11,894 bases of DNA, from positions 1-11,894 of the forward strand of contig DOZZ01000063.1 in NCBI GenBank assembly GCA_003517725.1, written 5' to 3'. Under the pieces are notes generated by a model. That model was not told the origin of the DNA and did not search any database. It was given only the letters and a program-made list of their open reading frames with translations. Below, one piece after another: positions 6,080 to 11,894 of the stretch; position 1 is the first letter of the stretch, and each line of letters begins with the position of its first letter. This DNA is from Bryobacterales bacterium. GTDB lineage: Bacteria; Acidobacteriota; Terriglobia; Bryobacterales; Bryobacteraceae. The position numbers and the translations under genes were made by a program.

Positions 6080-7097
6080 GCAGTTCGCGGGTCAGACGCG
6101 CGGCGGTGGCCGGAGCCAGCAGAATGCCGTTGCGGTAGTGGCCATAAGCGAGCCACAGGCCGGGCGCGGCTTGGCCCAGCAGTGGATGGCCCGCCTCGGA
6201 ACCTGGACGAAAGCCGATCCACGTTTCATATTTTTGGCCGGCCAGGGCGGGCAGCAGATGCGCGGCGCGATCGGCGATGTCACGGCCGATGGCCGGGTTG
6301 ATGCCGCGGTTGAAGCCGGCGTGTTCCTCCGAGGCGCCGGCGATCAGCAGGCCGGAATCGCGCTGTAAGAGATAGGTGTGCTGGTGACGCAGAATGGGCG
6401 CGAGCCAGCCCGGCGCGCACTGGTAACCGATCAGATGCCCGCGCACCGGGACGGCCGGCGGCAGTGGCACCGCAGCATCGATGAGACTGCTCCAGGCCCC
6501 GCAAGCGAGCACCACCGCGTCCGCGCGATACTGCCGGGGTGGTGTCGAAACCAGGCCGTCGCGAACGCTAAGGACGCGGGTGTTCTCTTCGACCACCACA
6601 CCGCGGCGGCGGCAGGCGGCGAGCAATGCTCGAACTGTCGCGCGCGGGTTGACGATCGCGTCGGCGGGATACCAGCGGGCCTGCCAGCCGCCGGGTCCGA
6701 GTTGCGGTATCAGATCGCGCAGCGCCGCCGGACTGAGTGGTTCGGAGTCAATCCCCAGAGCGCTTTGTTTGGCGGCGCGCTCGCACTGGACGTGCCACTC
6801 GGCTTCGGAAGCGGCCAGATCCACGGCGCCGCTCAAGCGCCATTCGGGATCGACGCCGGACTCCTCGTTTAATTCGGCGGCGAAATCGCGATACAGGCGC
6901 GCGCTAGCCAGCGTAAAGCGGTCCCATTCGTTGTCGCACTTGATTTCGCCGCCCGGGGCGAGCATGCCGGCGCCGGCCCAACTGGCTTCCCCGCCCGCTG
7001 TGGCGGCTTCGAGCACCGTAACCGAGACTCCCTGCTGCGATAAGCGCCACGCGAGCGTAAGCCCGATGATGCCGCCGCCGGCAATAACAACCTTCAC
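6036..7097 (-). CDS. thiO: glycine oxidase ThiO-like FAD-dependent oxidoreductase
   Basis: 353 residues from GTG 7097 (MKVVIAGGG), the usual family start; ATG 7139 would add 14 unrelated residues and reach into the divergent gene's start codon. It is a DAAO-family flavoenzyme: FAD-binding GGGIIG (7-12), ribose-binding Glu30 at the end of VTVLE, SWAGAGMLAP (39-48) typical of ThiO, and a substrate-domain tail GHYRNGILLAP with the Arg that binds the carboxylate. Family members oxidise glycine to iminoacetate/glyoxylate for the thiazole ring of thiamine in aerobes. No thiG, thiS or thiE is nearby, so another secondary or D-amino acid oxidase role is possible. The gene ends at TAG 6036-6038, inside the 3' end of the convergent CsgG-like gene. 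Confidence 0.85.
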   Translation of the reverse strand: MKVVIAGGGIIGLTLAWRLSQQGVSVTVLEAATAGGEASWAGAGMLAPGGEIKCDNEWDRFTLASARLYRDFAAELNEESGVDPEWRLSGAVDLAASEAEWHVQCERAAKQSALGIDSEPLSPAALRDLIPQLGPGGWQARWYPADAIVNPRATVRALLAACRRRGVVVEENTRVLSVRDGLVSTPPRQYRADAVVLACGAWSSLIDAAVPLPPAVPVRGHLIGYQCAPGWLAPILRHQHTYLLQRDSGLLIAGASEEHAGFNRGINPAIGRDIADRAAHLLPALAGQKYETWIGFRPGSEAGHPLLGQAAPGLWLAYGHYRNGILLAPATAARLTRELLSARPDLRPSTSAA

Positions 7098-7103
7098 TTC
7101 TCG

Positions 7104-7109
7104 ATTGTA
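7104..7109 (-). promoter_or_regulatory. possible -10 element (TACAAT) for the ThiO-like gene
   Basis: TACAAT on the minus strand lies 6 bases before GTG 7097, so transcription from it would start at about the start codon, giving a leaderless mRNA. No convincing -35 hexamer is seen. Base match alone is weak evidence. Confidence 0.3.
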
Positions 7110-7123
7110 CGGTGAGCTTGGGA

Positions 7124-7129
7124 CATAAT
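7124..7129 (+). promoter_or_regulatory. possible -10 element (CATAAT) for the class IV aminotransferase gene
   Basis: CATAAT lies 8 bases before ATG 7138, again predicting a leaderless or nearly leaderless transcript. Only a short GGA serves as a possible ribosome site. The mirror arrangement with the minus-strand TACAAT makes a compact divergent promoter of under 45 bases. No -35 match is visible. Confidence 0.3.
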
Positions 7130-7137
7130 TGGATGAC

Positions 7138-8022
7138 ATGTCGATCCATCGCTACGTGTTGCAAAACGGCAAGGTGCGGGCGGCCGTGGAGCCGATGCTG
7201 AGTCCGGGACAGGTGGGGCTGCTGGCGGGCTGGGGCGTGTTCTCAACGCTGCGCGTGCAGGCCGGCGTGCTGTTCGAATATGAACGGCACTGGGCGCGCA
7301 TGGCGCACGATTCCGAGCGCATGCATGTGCCCATGCCGCGCGACTCGGAACAACTGCGCGGCTGGCTGCTGCAACTGGTGGCGGCCAATCAGGCGTGGGA
7401 TTCGACGCTGCGCGTGGTGGTGGTGCGCAACGGCGGGGGCATGTGGGAAGGTCCGGCGCCGTCGGGCGAGGCGTGCGACGTGATGGCGCTGACGGCCGGC
7501 CTGAAACCATGGGGCGAGGGCGTCACCCTGATGACGCAACCGCATGCTCGCCATGCCGCCTGCGAATTTGCCGGAGCCAAAATACTTTCCTGGGCGGAGA
7601 ATCTGACCTGGGTCGAGCGCGCGCAACAGGCCGGCTTCGATGAACTGGTGCTGTTGAACGAGCGTGGCGAAGTGGCTGAGTGCACGTCGGCCAATGTGTT
7701 TATCGTCGAAGGCGGCAAGGTGTGGACGCCGCCGCTCGCGTCGGGATGCTTGCCGGGCGTGACGCGAGCGATACTGCTCGAATCCATCGCCGAGCCGGGC
7801 ATTACCGTCGGCGAGCGGGTCTTGCGGCCCGAGGATTTATTGTCGGCGGACGAGGTCTTCATCACGTCCACCACGCGCGACCTGCTGGCGGTGAAGCGCA
7901 TCGACCATCACGTGCTGGCGCCGCGCGGGGAAGTACGCGCTCGCTTGAGCCAGCGCTTCACGGCCTACCGCAACGCCTATGTAGCGCGGCACGCCATGAC
8001 ACCCGTTACTGGTCGATTTTGA
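7138..8022 (+). CDS. PLP-dependent class IV aminotransferase family, probably aminodeoxychorismate lyase-like
   Basis: 294 residues from ATG 7138; an in-frame TTG at 7129 adds three residues. Fold-type IV PLP enzyme: GWGVFSTLRVQAG (32-44), a basic phosphate-binding region with RVVVVRNGGG, catalytic Lys148 in FAGAKILSWAENL, Glu181 in GEVAECTSANVF that holds the pyridine nitrogen, and SGCLPGVTRA (203-212), the phosphate loop. SGCLPGxTR is the form I associate with PabC-like members, which make p-aminobenzoate for folate; IlvE branched-chain and D-amino acid aminotransferases are the alternatives. No pabA or pabB is in view. It is divergent from the ThiO-like gene, and its last 17 bases overlap the convergent cupin gene. 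Confidence 0.85.
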   Translation: MSIHRYVLQNGKVRAAVEPMLSPGQVGLLAGWGVFSTLRVQAGVLFEYERHWARMAHDSERMHVPMPRDSEQLRGWLLQLVAANQAWDSTLRVVVVRNGGGMWEGPAPSGEACDVMALTAGLKPWGEGVTLMTQPHARHAACEFAGAKILSWAENLTWVERAQQAGFDELVLLNERGEVAECTSANVFIVEGGKVWTPPLASGCLPGVTRAILLESIAEPGITVGERVLRPEDLLSADEVFITSTTRDLLAVKRIDHHVLAPRGEVRARLSQRFTAYRNAYVARHAMTPVTGRF

Positions 8023-8446
8023 AGGCGATATAGGTGAAGGTCTTGCCCGGCGCCAGCAGCAGTTGGTGCGGCACGCCGGCGGGAATGTGGACCAGGTCGC
8101 CCGCGCCTAAGGCATGGCGCGAGCCACCGGTGATGCTTTCGCCGCGGATCTCATGGGGGGCGGTGGTCTTGGGATGGTTGACAGTGCCGCCCTCGACGAG
8201 CGTGGCTTCGCCGGCTCGCACATAAAAGATATCGGCTTTGTTCTGGTGCAGTTCGACCACGCCGCTGGTTTCGCGGCGGGTGAGTTGCATGGACGAGTTG
8301 GAATAGCGGGCGAGCGACTCGGAGCCGATCTTCTGCCCGCTGATCTTCTTCTCCATGCGTTGCATCTCGGCGTTCGAGATAACATCGACCTTGGCGGACT
8401 GGGCGCACAGCAGCGCGGCGCTAAACAACAGAATGGAAATTTTCAT
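8006..8446 (-). CDS. secreted single-domain cupin
   Basis: 146 residues. Signal peptide 1-16 (ISILLFSAALLCAQS); the Cys is not in a lipobox. The cupin core follows: motif 1 around VVELHQNKADIFYVRAGEATLVEGG (64-87, with H67) and motif 2 GAGDLVHIPAGVPHQLLL (114-131, with H120 and H127). These His residues are the likely metal ligands; the usual Glu of motif 1 is not obvious. Substrate unknown. It is the third gene of the smpB-pepA-cupin run: its ATG lies 24 bases after the pepA stop, with only a weak GGA ribosome site. A periplasmic cupin is an odd partner for two cytoplasmic proteins and may simply be co-transcribed. The 3' end overlaps the convergent aminotransferase gene. Confidence 0.8.
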   Translation of the reverse strand: MKISILLFSAALLCAQSAKVDVISNAEMQRMEKKISGQKIGSESLARYSNSSMQLTRRETSGVVELHQNKADIFYVRAGEATLVEGGTVNHPKTTAPHEIRGESITGGSRHALGAGDLVHIPAGVPHQLLLAPGKTFTYIAFKIDQ

Positions 8447-8470
8447 AAGAGTCCAGTGTAATGCCGCCGG

Positions 8471-9919
8471 CTAATCCCGCCAGTGCTCCGCCAAATGCAC
8501 GAAGGTTCGCAGCCCCACCGCCGTTGGGCCTTTAGCCAGATGCGGCTTAGGCTCCTCTACCCAGGCCGTGCCCGCGATATCCAGATGCACCCAGGGCGTC
8601 GGGTCGGCGAATTCTTTCAGGAAAGCCGCGGCTGTCGAGGCGCCGCCGTAACGTCCGCCGCTGATGTTGGCGATGTCGGCGAAGGCGCTTTTCATCATTT
8701 CGCGATACTCCTCGTCCACCGGCATGTGCCACAGCTTCTCGCCCTCCTCGCGCGCCGCGTGCAGCACGCGGTCGAGCATGCCGCTGTCGTTTGAAAATGC
8801 GCCGGTATACAGAACGCCCAGGGCCACGGCGATGGCGCCCGTCAGCGTCGCGGCGTCCACCAGATGGGTGCAGCCCAACTGCTTGGCGTAGGTGATCGCG
8901 TCGCACAGAATCAGGCGGCCTTCGGCGTCGGTGTTGAGCACTTCCACCGTCTTGCCCGACAGCGTCTTGACGATGTCGCCCGGCCGTTGCGCGCGGCTGC
9001 CCGGCATGTTTTCGACCGCCGGAATCAGCGCCGTCACCGCAATCGGCGGCTTCAAACGGGCGATGGCCTGCATCGCGCCCAGCACGGCCGCGCCGCCACA
9101 CATGTCGTATTTCATCTTGTCCATGTTCTCGGCGGGCTTGATCGAAATGCCGCCGGTGTCGAACGTGACGCCTTTGCCCACTAGTCCCAGATGCGCCGAG
9201 CTCTTGCCTTTCACCGCCGGTTGGTAACGCAGAATAATCAGCGCGGGCGGCGCGTCACTGCCCATCGCCACGCCCAGCAGCGCGCCCATGCCGAGCTCTT
9301 CCATTTTTTTCTGGTCCAGAACTTCGCAGCCCAGGCCCGCCGCGGTTGCCATGGTTCGGGCGTGTTCGGCCAGGCGCATGGGATTCTGCACATTGGGGGG
9401 CTCATTGGCCACCTGGCGCGCGAAATTCGAAGCCTCGCCGAGCACCACGCCGCGTTCGAGAGCGGCCTCCAGCGGCTGCCCTTCAGCGCCCACCGCCAGC
9501 ACCACCGTCTCGATATTTTTTGAGCCGCTGCGATCGCTCTTGAAGTGATCTAGCTCGAAATCGCCCAGCAGCGCGCCTTCGGCCACCGCCATCACCAGCC
9601 CGGCGGCCGGCTCGATGGCGAATGCCACGCTGCCGGCGGCCCGCGTCTTCAAATGCCGCACCACTACGCCGGCCAGCCCGCGCAGGACCGCCGCGTCAAA
9701 TTTCTCGGGCTTCCCCGCCCCCGCCACCAATACGCGCTTCGCCGCAAAACCCGGCACGCGGTGCAGCAGCGTTAACTCGCCGGACTTGCCGGTAATCTCG
9801 CCGGCGTCGCGAAACTCCTGCAGCGCCGTTATTTCGAGCGGCTTGCCCTCCAGCTCAAACACCACCAGTACATCCGTGTCGATCTCGTGCAGCGGTCTGC
9901 GGTCCAGCGTAATCTTCAT
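8471..9919 (-). CDS. pepA: leucyl aminopeptidase (M17 family)
   Basis: Cytosolic zinc/manganese exopeptidase releasing N-terminal amino acids from peptides; works as a hexamer. Full length: 482 residues from ATG 9919, or 484 from ATG 9925 (numbering below uses 484). All catalytic positions are present with the same spacing as E. coli PepA: K251, D256, K263, D274, D333, E335 and R337, in GKGVTFDTGGISIKP and NTDAEGRL. The N-terminal macro-like domain (about 1-150) is divergent, as usual. The AAAGGA at 9929-9934 is 9 bases from ATG 9919 but only 3 from ATG 9925, so I favour the inner start. It lies 17 bases downstream of smpB and is probably co-transcribed with it; the cupin gene follows after 24 bases. 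Confidence 0.96.
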   Translation of the reverse strand: MKITLDRRPLHEIDTDVLVVFELEGKPLEITALQEFRDAGEITGKSGELTLLHRVPGFAAKRVLVAGAGKPEKFDAAVLRGLAGVVVRHLKTRAAGSVAFAIEPAAGLVMAVAEGALLGDFELDHFKSDRSGSKNIETVVLAVGAEGQPLEAALERGVVLGEASNFARQVANEPPNVQNPMRLAEHARTMATAAGLGCEVLDQKKMEELGMGALLGVAMGSDAPPALIILRYQPAVKGKSSAHLGLVGKGVTFDTGGISIKPAENMDKMKYDMCGGAAVLGAMQAIARLKPPIAVTALIPAVENMPGSRAQRPGDIVKTLSGKTVEVLNTDAEGRLILCDAITYAKQLGCTHLVDAATLTGAIAVALGVLYTGAFSNDSGMLDRVLHAAREEGEKLWHMPVDEEYREMMKSAFADIANISGGRYGGASTAAAFLKEFADPTPWVHLDIAGTAWVEEPKPHLAKGPTAVGLRTFVHLAEHWRD

Positions 9920-9928
9920 GCTCATTTG

Positions 9929-9934
9929 TCCTTT
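9929..9934 (-). promoter_or_regulatory. Shine-Dalgarno site (AAAGGA) for pepA
   Basis: It lies in the 17-base smpB-pepA gap. Spacing is 9 bases to ATG 9919 and 3 bases to ATG 9925, favouring the downstream ATG as the true start. Confidence 0.65.
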
Positions 9935-9942
9935 AAATATGA

Positions 9943-10422
9943 TTATTGGTGCCGCGCTTTATTGGCCCGAATCGCCGTGCGAGCTTCGGTTTCGGCGGTC
10001 TTGGCGCGTTCGGCCTCGCGCTTGTCGTGCAGCTTTTTACCGCGCGCGACGGCCAGTTCGCACTTGATCTTGCCGCCCTTGATGTAGACCTTGGTCGGAA
10101 TCAGCGACAGGCCCTTCTCGCGCGTCTGCCCCAGCAACTTATCGATCTCTTTGCGATGCAGCAGCAGCTTGCGCACGCGCATCGGCATATGGTTCTCCCG
10201 GTTGCCGTGGGAGTATTCGCTGATGTGCGCATTGAGCAGCCACGCCTCGTCGCGCTCGATGCTGCCATAAGCCTCGCGCAACTGCATTTTGCCGTCTTTG
10301 ATGGCCTTGACCTCGGTGCCGGTCAGGACCATGCCCGCCTCGAACCTCTCGAGCAGCAAATAGTTATGACCGGCGGATCGATTTTCGCTCAGAATCTGGA
10401 ATTCGGACTTCTTGGCAGCCAA
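9943..10422 (-). CDS. smpB: SmpB, tmRNA-binding protein of trans-translation
   Basis: 159 residues, normal length. SmpB binds tmRNA and brings it to stalled ribosomes. Signatures: [29 protein letters not shown] (17-45), a form of the family's FEAGIxLxGTEVKSxR; the [13 protein letters not shown] strand; [15 protein letters not shown] (84-98); [33 protein letters not shown] (104-136), the conserved OB-fold end; and a basic Ala-rich C-terminal tail that enters the mRNA channel. AIK replaces the common S-x-R after GTEVK. The start is TTG 10422, supported by AGGA 7 bases upstream. No ssrA gene is seen in the window. First gene of the smpB-pepA-cupin run. Confidence 0.96.
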   Translation of the reverse strand: MAAKKSEFQILSENRSAGHNYLLLERFEAGMVLTGTEVKAIKDGKMQLREAYGSIERDEAWLLNAHISEYSHGNRENHMPMRVRKLLLHRKEIDKLLGQTREKGLSLIPTKVYIKGGKIKCELAVARGKKLHDKREAERAKTAETEARTAIRANKARHQ

Positions 10423-10429
10423 GGCGTTT

Positions 10430-10433
10430 TCCT
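10430..10433 (-). promoter_or_regulatory. Shine-Dalgarno site (AGGA) that decides the TTG start of smpB
   Basis: AGGA lies 7 bases before TTG 10422. A TTGACG at 10457-10462 on the same strand could be a -35 element, but the matching -10 is poor. The remaining 107-base divergent gap (10423-10529) holds GC-rich short palindromes and a GATAAT at 10473-10478 (+) that may be the secretin gene's -10; no gene is seen there. Confidence 0.5.
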
Positions 10434-10529
10434 ATCAACGCCGGACCAGCGCGGCGCGTCAACCTACTAGATGATAATGCAGAGCGCCGCGCTGCCGCAT
10501 GTCCTGCGTCCGCGTCCCACACTCGTAAA

Positions 10530-11894
10530 ATGCCGCCACGCAAACAGTTAACCGCCGCCGCGGCCGTTTTTGCGCTGCTTGCTCCGGGCGCCGCGCCGAT
10601 ATTCGCGCGCAACCGCAAGGCCGATAAGCTGCTGGCCCAGGCCCAGGCGGCCGAAGCGCACGGGCAGTATGACCAGGCCGTCATCCTCGCCGAGCAGGCC
10701 GTGGGGCTCGATCCGGCCGACACCGCCTACATGCTGGAGCTGCGCCGGACCCGCTTCGAATCCGCCTCGGCCCACGTCTCGCATGCCCAGAAGATCCGCT
10801 CGGAAGGGCACTTGCCCGAAGCTCTGGCCGAATTCGAGAAGGCCTACGCGACCGACCCCGCCAACGACAACGCCGAGCAGGAGATCCGCCGCACACGGCA
10901 GATGATCGAGCGCGAGGAGAAGCAGATCAAGGATGGCCAGCCCACCTCGCCCGGCGAGGCCGGCCTGACGCCCGCCGACCGGGCGCATCGGGATAACGAG
11001 AAGCGCTTCGAGGCCATGCTGCCCGTGCCCCAGCTGACGCCCCTCAACCCGCTGCCGCTGAATCTAAAGATGAACAACCAGAAGCCGCGGGTGCTGTTCG
11101 ACACCATCGGCAAGCTGGCGGGCGTGAACGTTCTGTTCGATCCCGACTACGATTCGCAGCAGCAGGCCATGCGCCCGCAGTCGATCGATCTTAATAATTC
11201 GACGCTCGAAGATGCCCTCGAGTATGTTTCAGTCGCGACCAAATCTTTCTGGAAGCCGCTCTCGCCTAATACGATCTTCGTCAGCGTCGAGAATCCGGCG
11301 AAGCACCGCGAGTATGACGAGCAGGTGGTTAAGGTTTTTTATCTCAACAACGTCACGTCGCCACAGGAGCTGCAGGAGATCATCACCACCCTACGCACCG
11401 TGGTGGAGGTTTCGAAGCTGTTTCAATACACCGCGCAGAACGCCTTGATCCTGCGCGCCGAATCCAACAAGATGGCGATGGCTGAAAAAATCATCGCCGA
11501 CCTCGACAAGCCTAAGTCCGAAGTGGTGATTGACGTACTGGTGATGGAAGTCAACAGCGTGCATATGCGCAAGCTGGCCGCGGCCTTCGCGCCGAATGGC
11601 ATCAGCACCCAGATTTTATTCACGCCGCGCTCCTCCATCGTCGGCGGGGCCACCACGACCACCACTCCTTCGACCACGGGGCTTGGGACAGGCACCGGGA
11701 CCACCACCACGACGACGGCCAACACCAATGTCCCACTCAGCGCTCTGGGCAAGATTAATTTCAGCGACTTCTCTCTCAGCAACATCCCCAACGCGCTGAT
11801 CGAGGCCGTGCTCAACGACACCGGCACGCGCGTGTTGCAAGCCCCGCAGATTCGCGCCGTGGACAACTTCAAAGCCATCCTGAAGATCGGCGAC
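10530..11894 (+). CDS. TPR-containing secretin (type II secretion / type IV pilus outer membrane channel), 3' truncated
   Basis: Open from ATG 10530 to the window end: 455 codons, no stop. Signal peptide about 1-26 (KQLTAAAAVFALLAPGAAPIFA). A helical N-terminal part (about 29-130) has two TPR-like units: ADKLLAQAQAAEAHGQYDQA and HAQKIRSEGHLPEALAEFEK. A charged linker follows. Residues 174-255 form an STN/N0-like domain (PLNLKMNNQKPRVLFDTIGK, VNVLFDPDYD, STLEDALEYV). The next N-domain has VVKVFYLNNVTSPQELQEII...TAQNALILRAESNKMAMAEKIIADLD (266-326). The secretin entry is EVVIDVLVMEVN (331-342), then a Thr/Gly-rich loop and INFSDFSLSNIPNALIEAV...TRVLQAPQIRAVDN. The pore-forming C-terminal barrel is beyond the window. 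It probably forms the outer-membrane ring of a T2SS or T4P-type machine; sequence alone does not separate GspD from PilQ. No ribosome site precedes the ATG. Divergent from smpB. Confidence 0.9.
   Translation, partial: MPPRKQLTAAAAVFALLAPGAAPIFARNRKADKLLAQAQAAEAHGQYDQAVILAEQAVGLDPADTAYMLELRRTRFESASAHVSHAQKIRSEGHLPEALAEFEKAYATDPANDNAEQEIRRTRQMIEREEKQIKDGQPTSPGEAGLTPADRAHRDNEKRFEAMLPVPQLTPLNPLPLNLKMNNQKPRVLFDTIGKLAGVNVLFDPDYDSQQQAMRPQSIDLNNSTLEDALEYVSVATKSFWKPLSPNTIFVSVENPAKHREYDEQVVKVFYLNNVTSPQELQEIITTLRTVVEVSKLFQYTAQNALILRAESNKMAMAEKIIADLDKPKSEVVIDVLVMEVNSVHMRKLAAAFAPNGISTQILFTPRSSIVGGATTTTTPSTTGLGTGTGTTTTTTANTNVPLSALGKINFSDFSLSNIPNALIEAVLNDTGTRVLQAPQIRAVDNFKAILKIGD
11652..11717 (+). repeat. 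Thr/Gly-rich low-complexity tract inside the secretin gene
   Basis: 22 codons, of which 15 are Thr (ACC/ACG/ACT/ACA) and most of the rest Gly, encoding residues 375-396. It falls just after the EVVIDVLVMEVN strand, where secretins carry a variable, often Gly/Ser-rich loop facing the channel lumen. ACC/ACG runs make it prone to slippage. Confidence 0.7.

Noticed and set aside
6481..7128. Plus-strand open frame of about 215 codons opposite the ThiO-like gene
   Set aside because: Shadow of a well-supported flavoenzyme gene; Arg/Ser/Pro-rich with no signature.
8864..9548. Several plus-strand open frames opposite pepA
   Set aside because: pepA has every catalytic residue with correct spacing, so the opposite frames are by-products of codon bias.
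10448..10500. GC-rich inverted repeats in the smpB-secretin gap as a possible terminator or small RNA
   Set aside because: The region is divergent, stems are short with mismatches, and no T-run follows.
11423..11878. Minus-strand open frame with a Val/Pro-rich hydrophobic run opposite the secretin gene
   Set aside because: The Val-rich run is just the complement of the Thr codon tract; the secretin frame is continuous for 455 codons with clear domains.

Overview
The window looks like a chromosomal stretch of a GC-rich (roughly 60-65%) Gram-negative soil bacterium, most likely an Acidobacteriota member. This is inferred from codon style, the many secreted or periplasmic hypothetical proteins, a TPR-secretin, and the family mix; no taxonomic marker was tested. 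Thirteen protein genes are supported, two of them cut by the window ends. No tRNA, rRNA, CRISPR array or insertion sequence was seen.

Layout. (a) 1-531 (+): 3' end of a NAPE-PLD/UlaG-like metallo-beta-lactamase-fold hydrolase. (b) 551-3149 (-): a tight two-gene operon and the highlight of the window. Its first gene (2004-3149) encodes a polytopic membrane protein carrying both metal-ligand motifs of PmoC/AmoC, subunit C of copper membrane monooxygenases, with the same spacing. The second gene (551-1999) encodes a PmoB/AmoB-shaped protein: signal peptide, possible mature N-terminal His, beta domain, two TM helices, and a large His/Met-rich beta region. No subunit A gene lies between or beside them. 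(c) 3234-3599 (+): a small NTF2/SnoaL-like protein. (d) 3707-6079 (+): a compact envelope gene set of a barrel-like secreted protein, a mono-haem cytochrome c, a small secreted protein and a CsgG-like secreted protein, with ATGA overlaps at two junctions. (e) 6036-7097 (-): FAD-dependent glycine oxidase (ThiO-like), divergent from (f) 7138-8022 (+): a class IV PLP enzyme, probably aminodeoxychorismate lyase-like. (g) 8006-10422 (-): smpB, then leucyl aminopeptidase (pepA), then a secreted cupin, as an apparent operon. (h) 10530 to the window end (+): the N-terminal 455 residues of a TPR-containing type II secretion/type IV pilus secretin.

How they fit together. Unit (b) reads as a membrane-bound, periplasm-facing copper protein complex distantly related to particulate methane/ammonia monooxygenase. 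Whether it oxidises a substrate or only handles copper cannot be told from sequence. The cytochrome c in unit (d) could serve a nearby periplasmic redox enzyme, but that link rests on proximity alone. The other units are ordinary housekeeping: trans-translation, peptide turnover, thiamine- or folate-related metabolism, and secretion.
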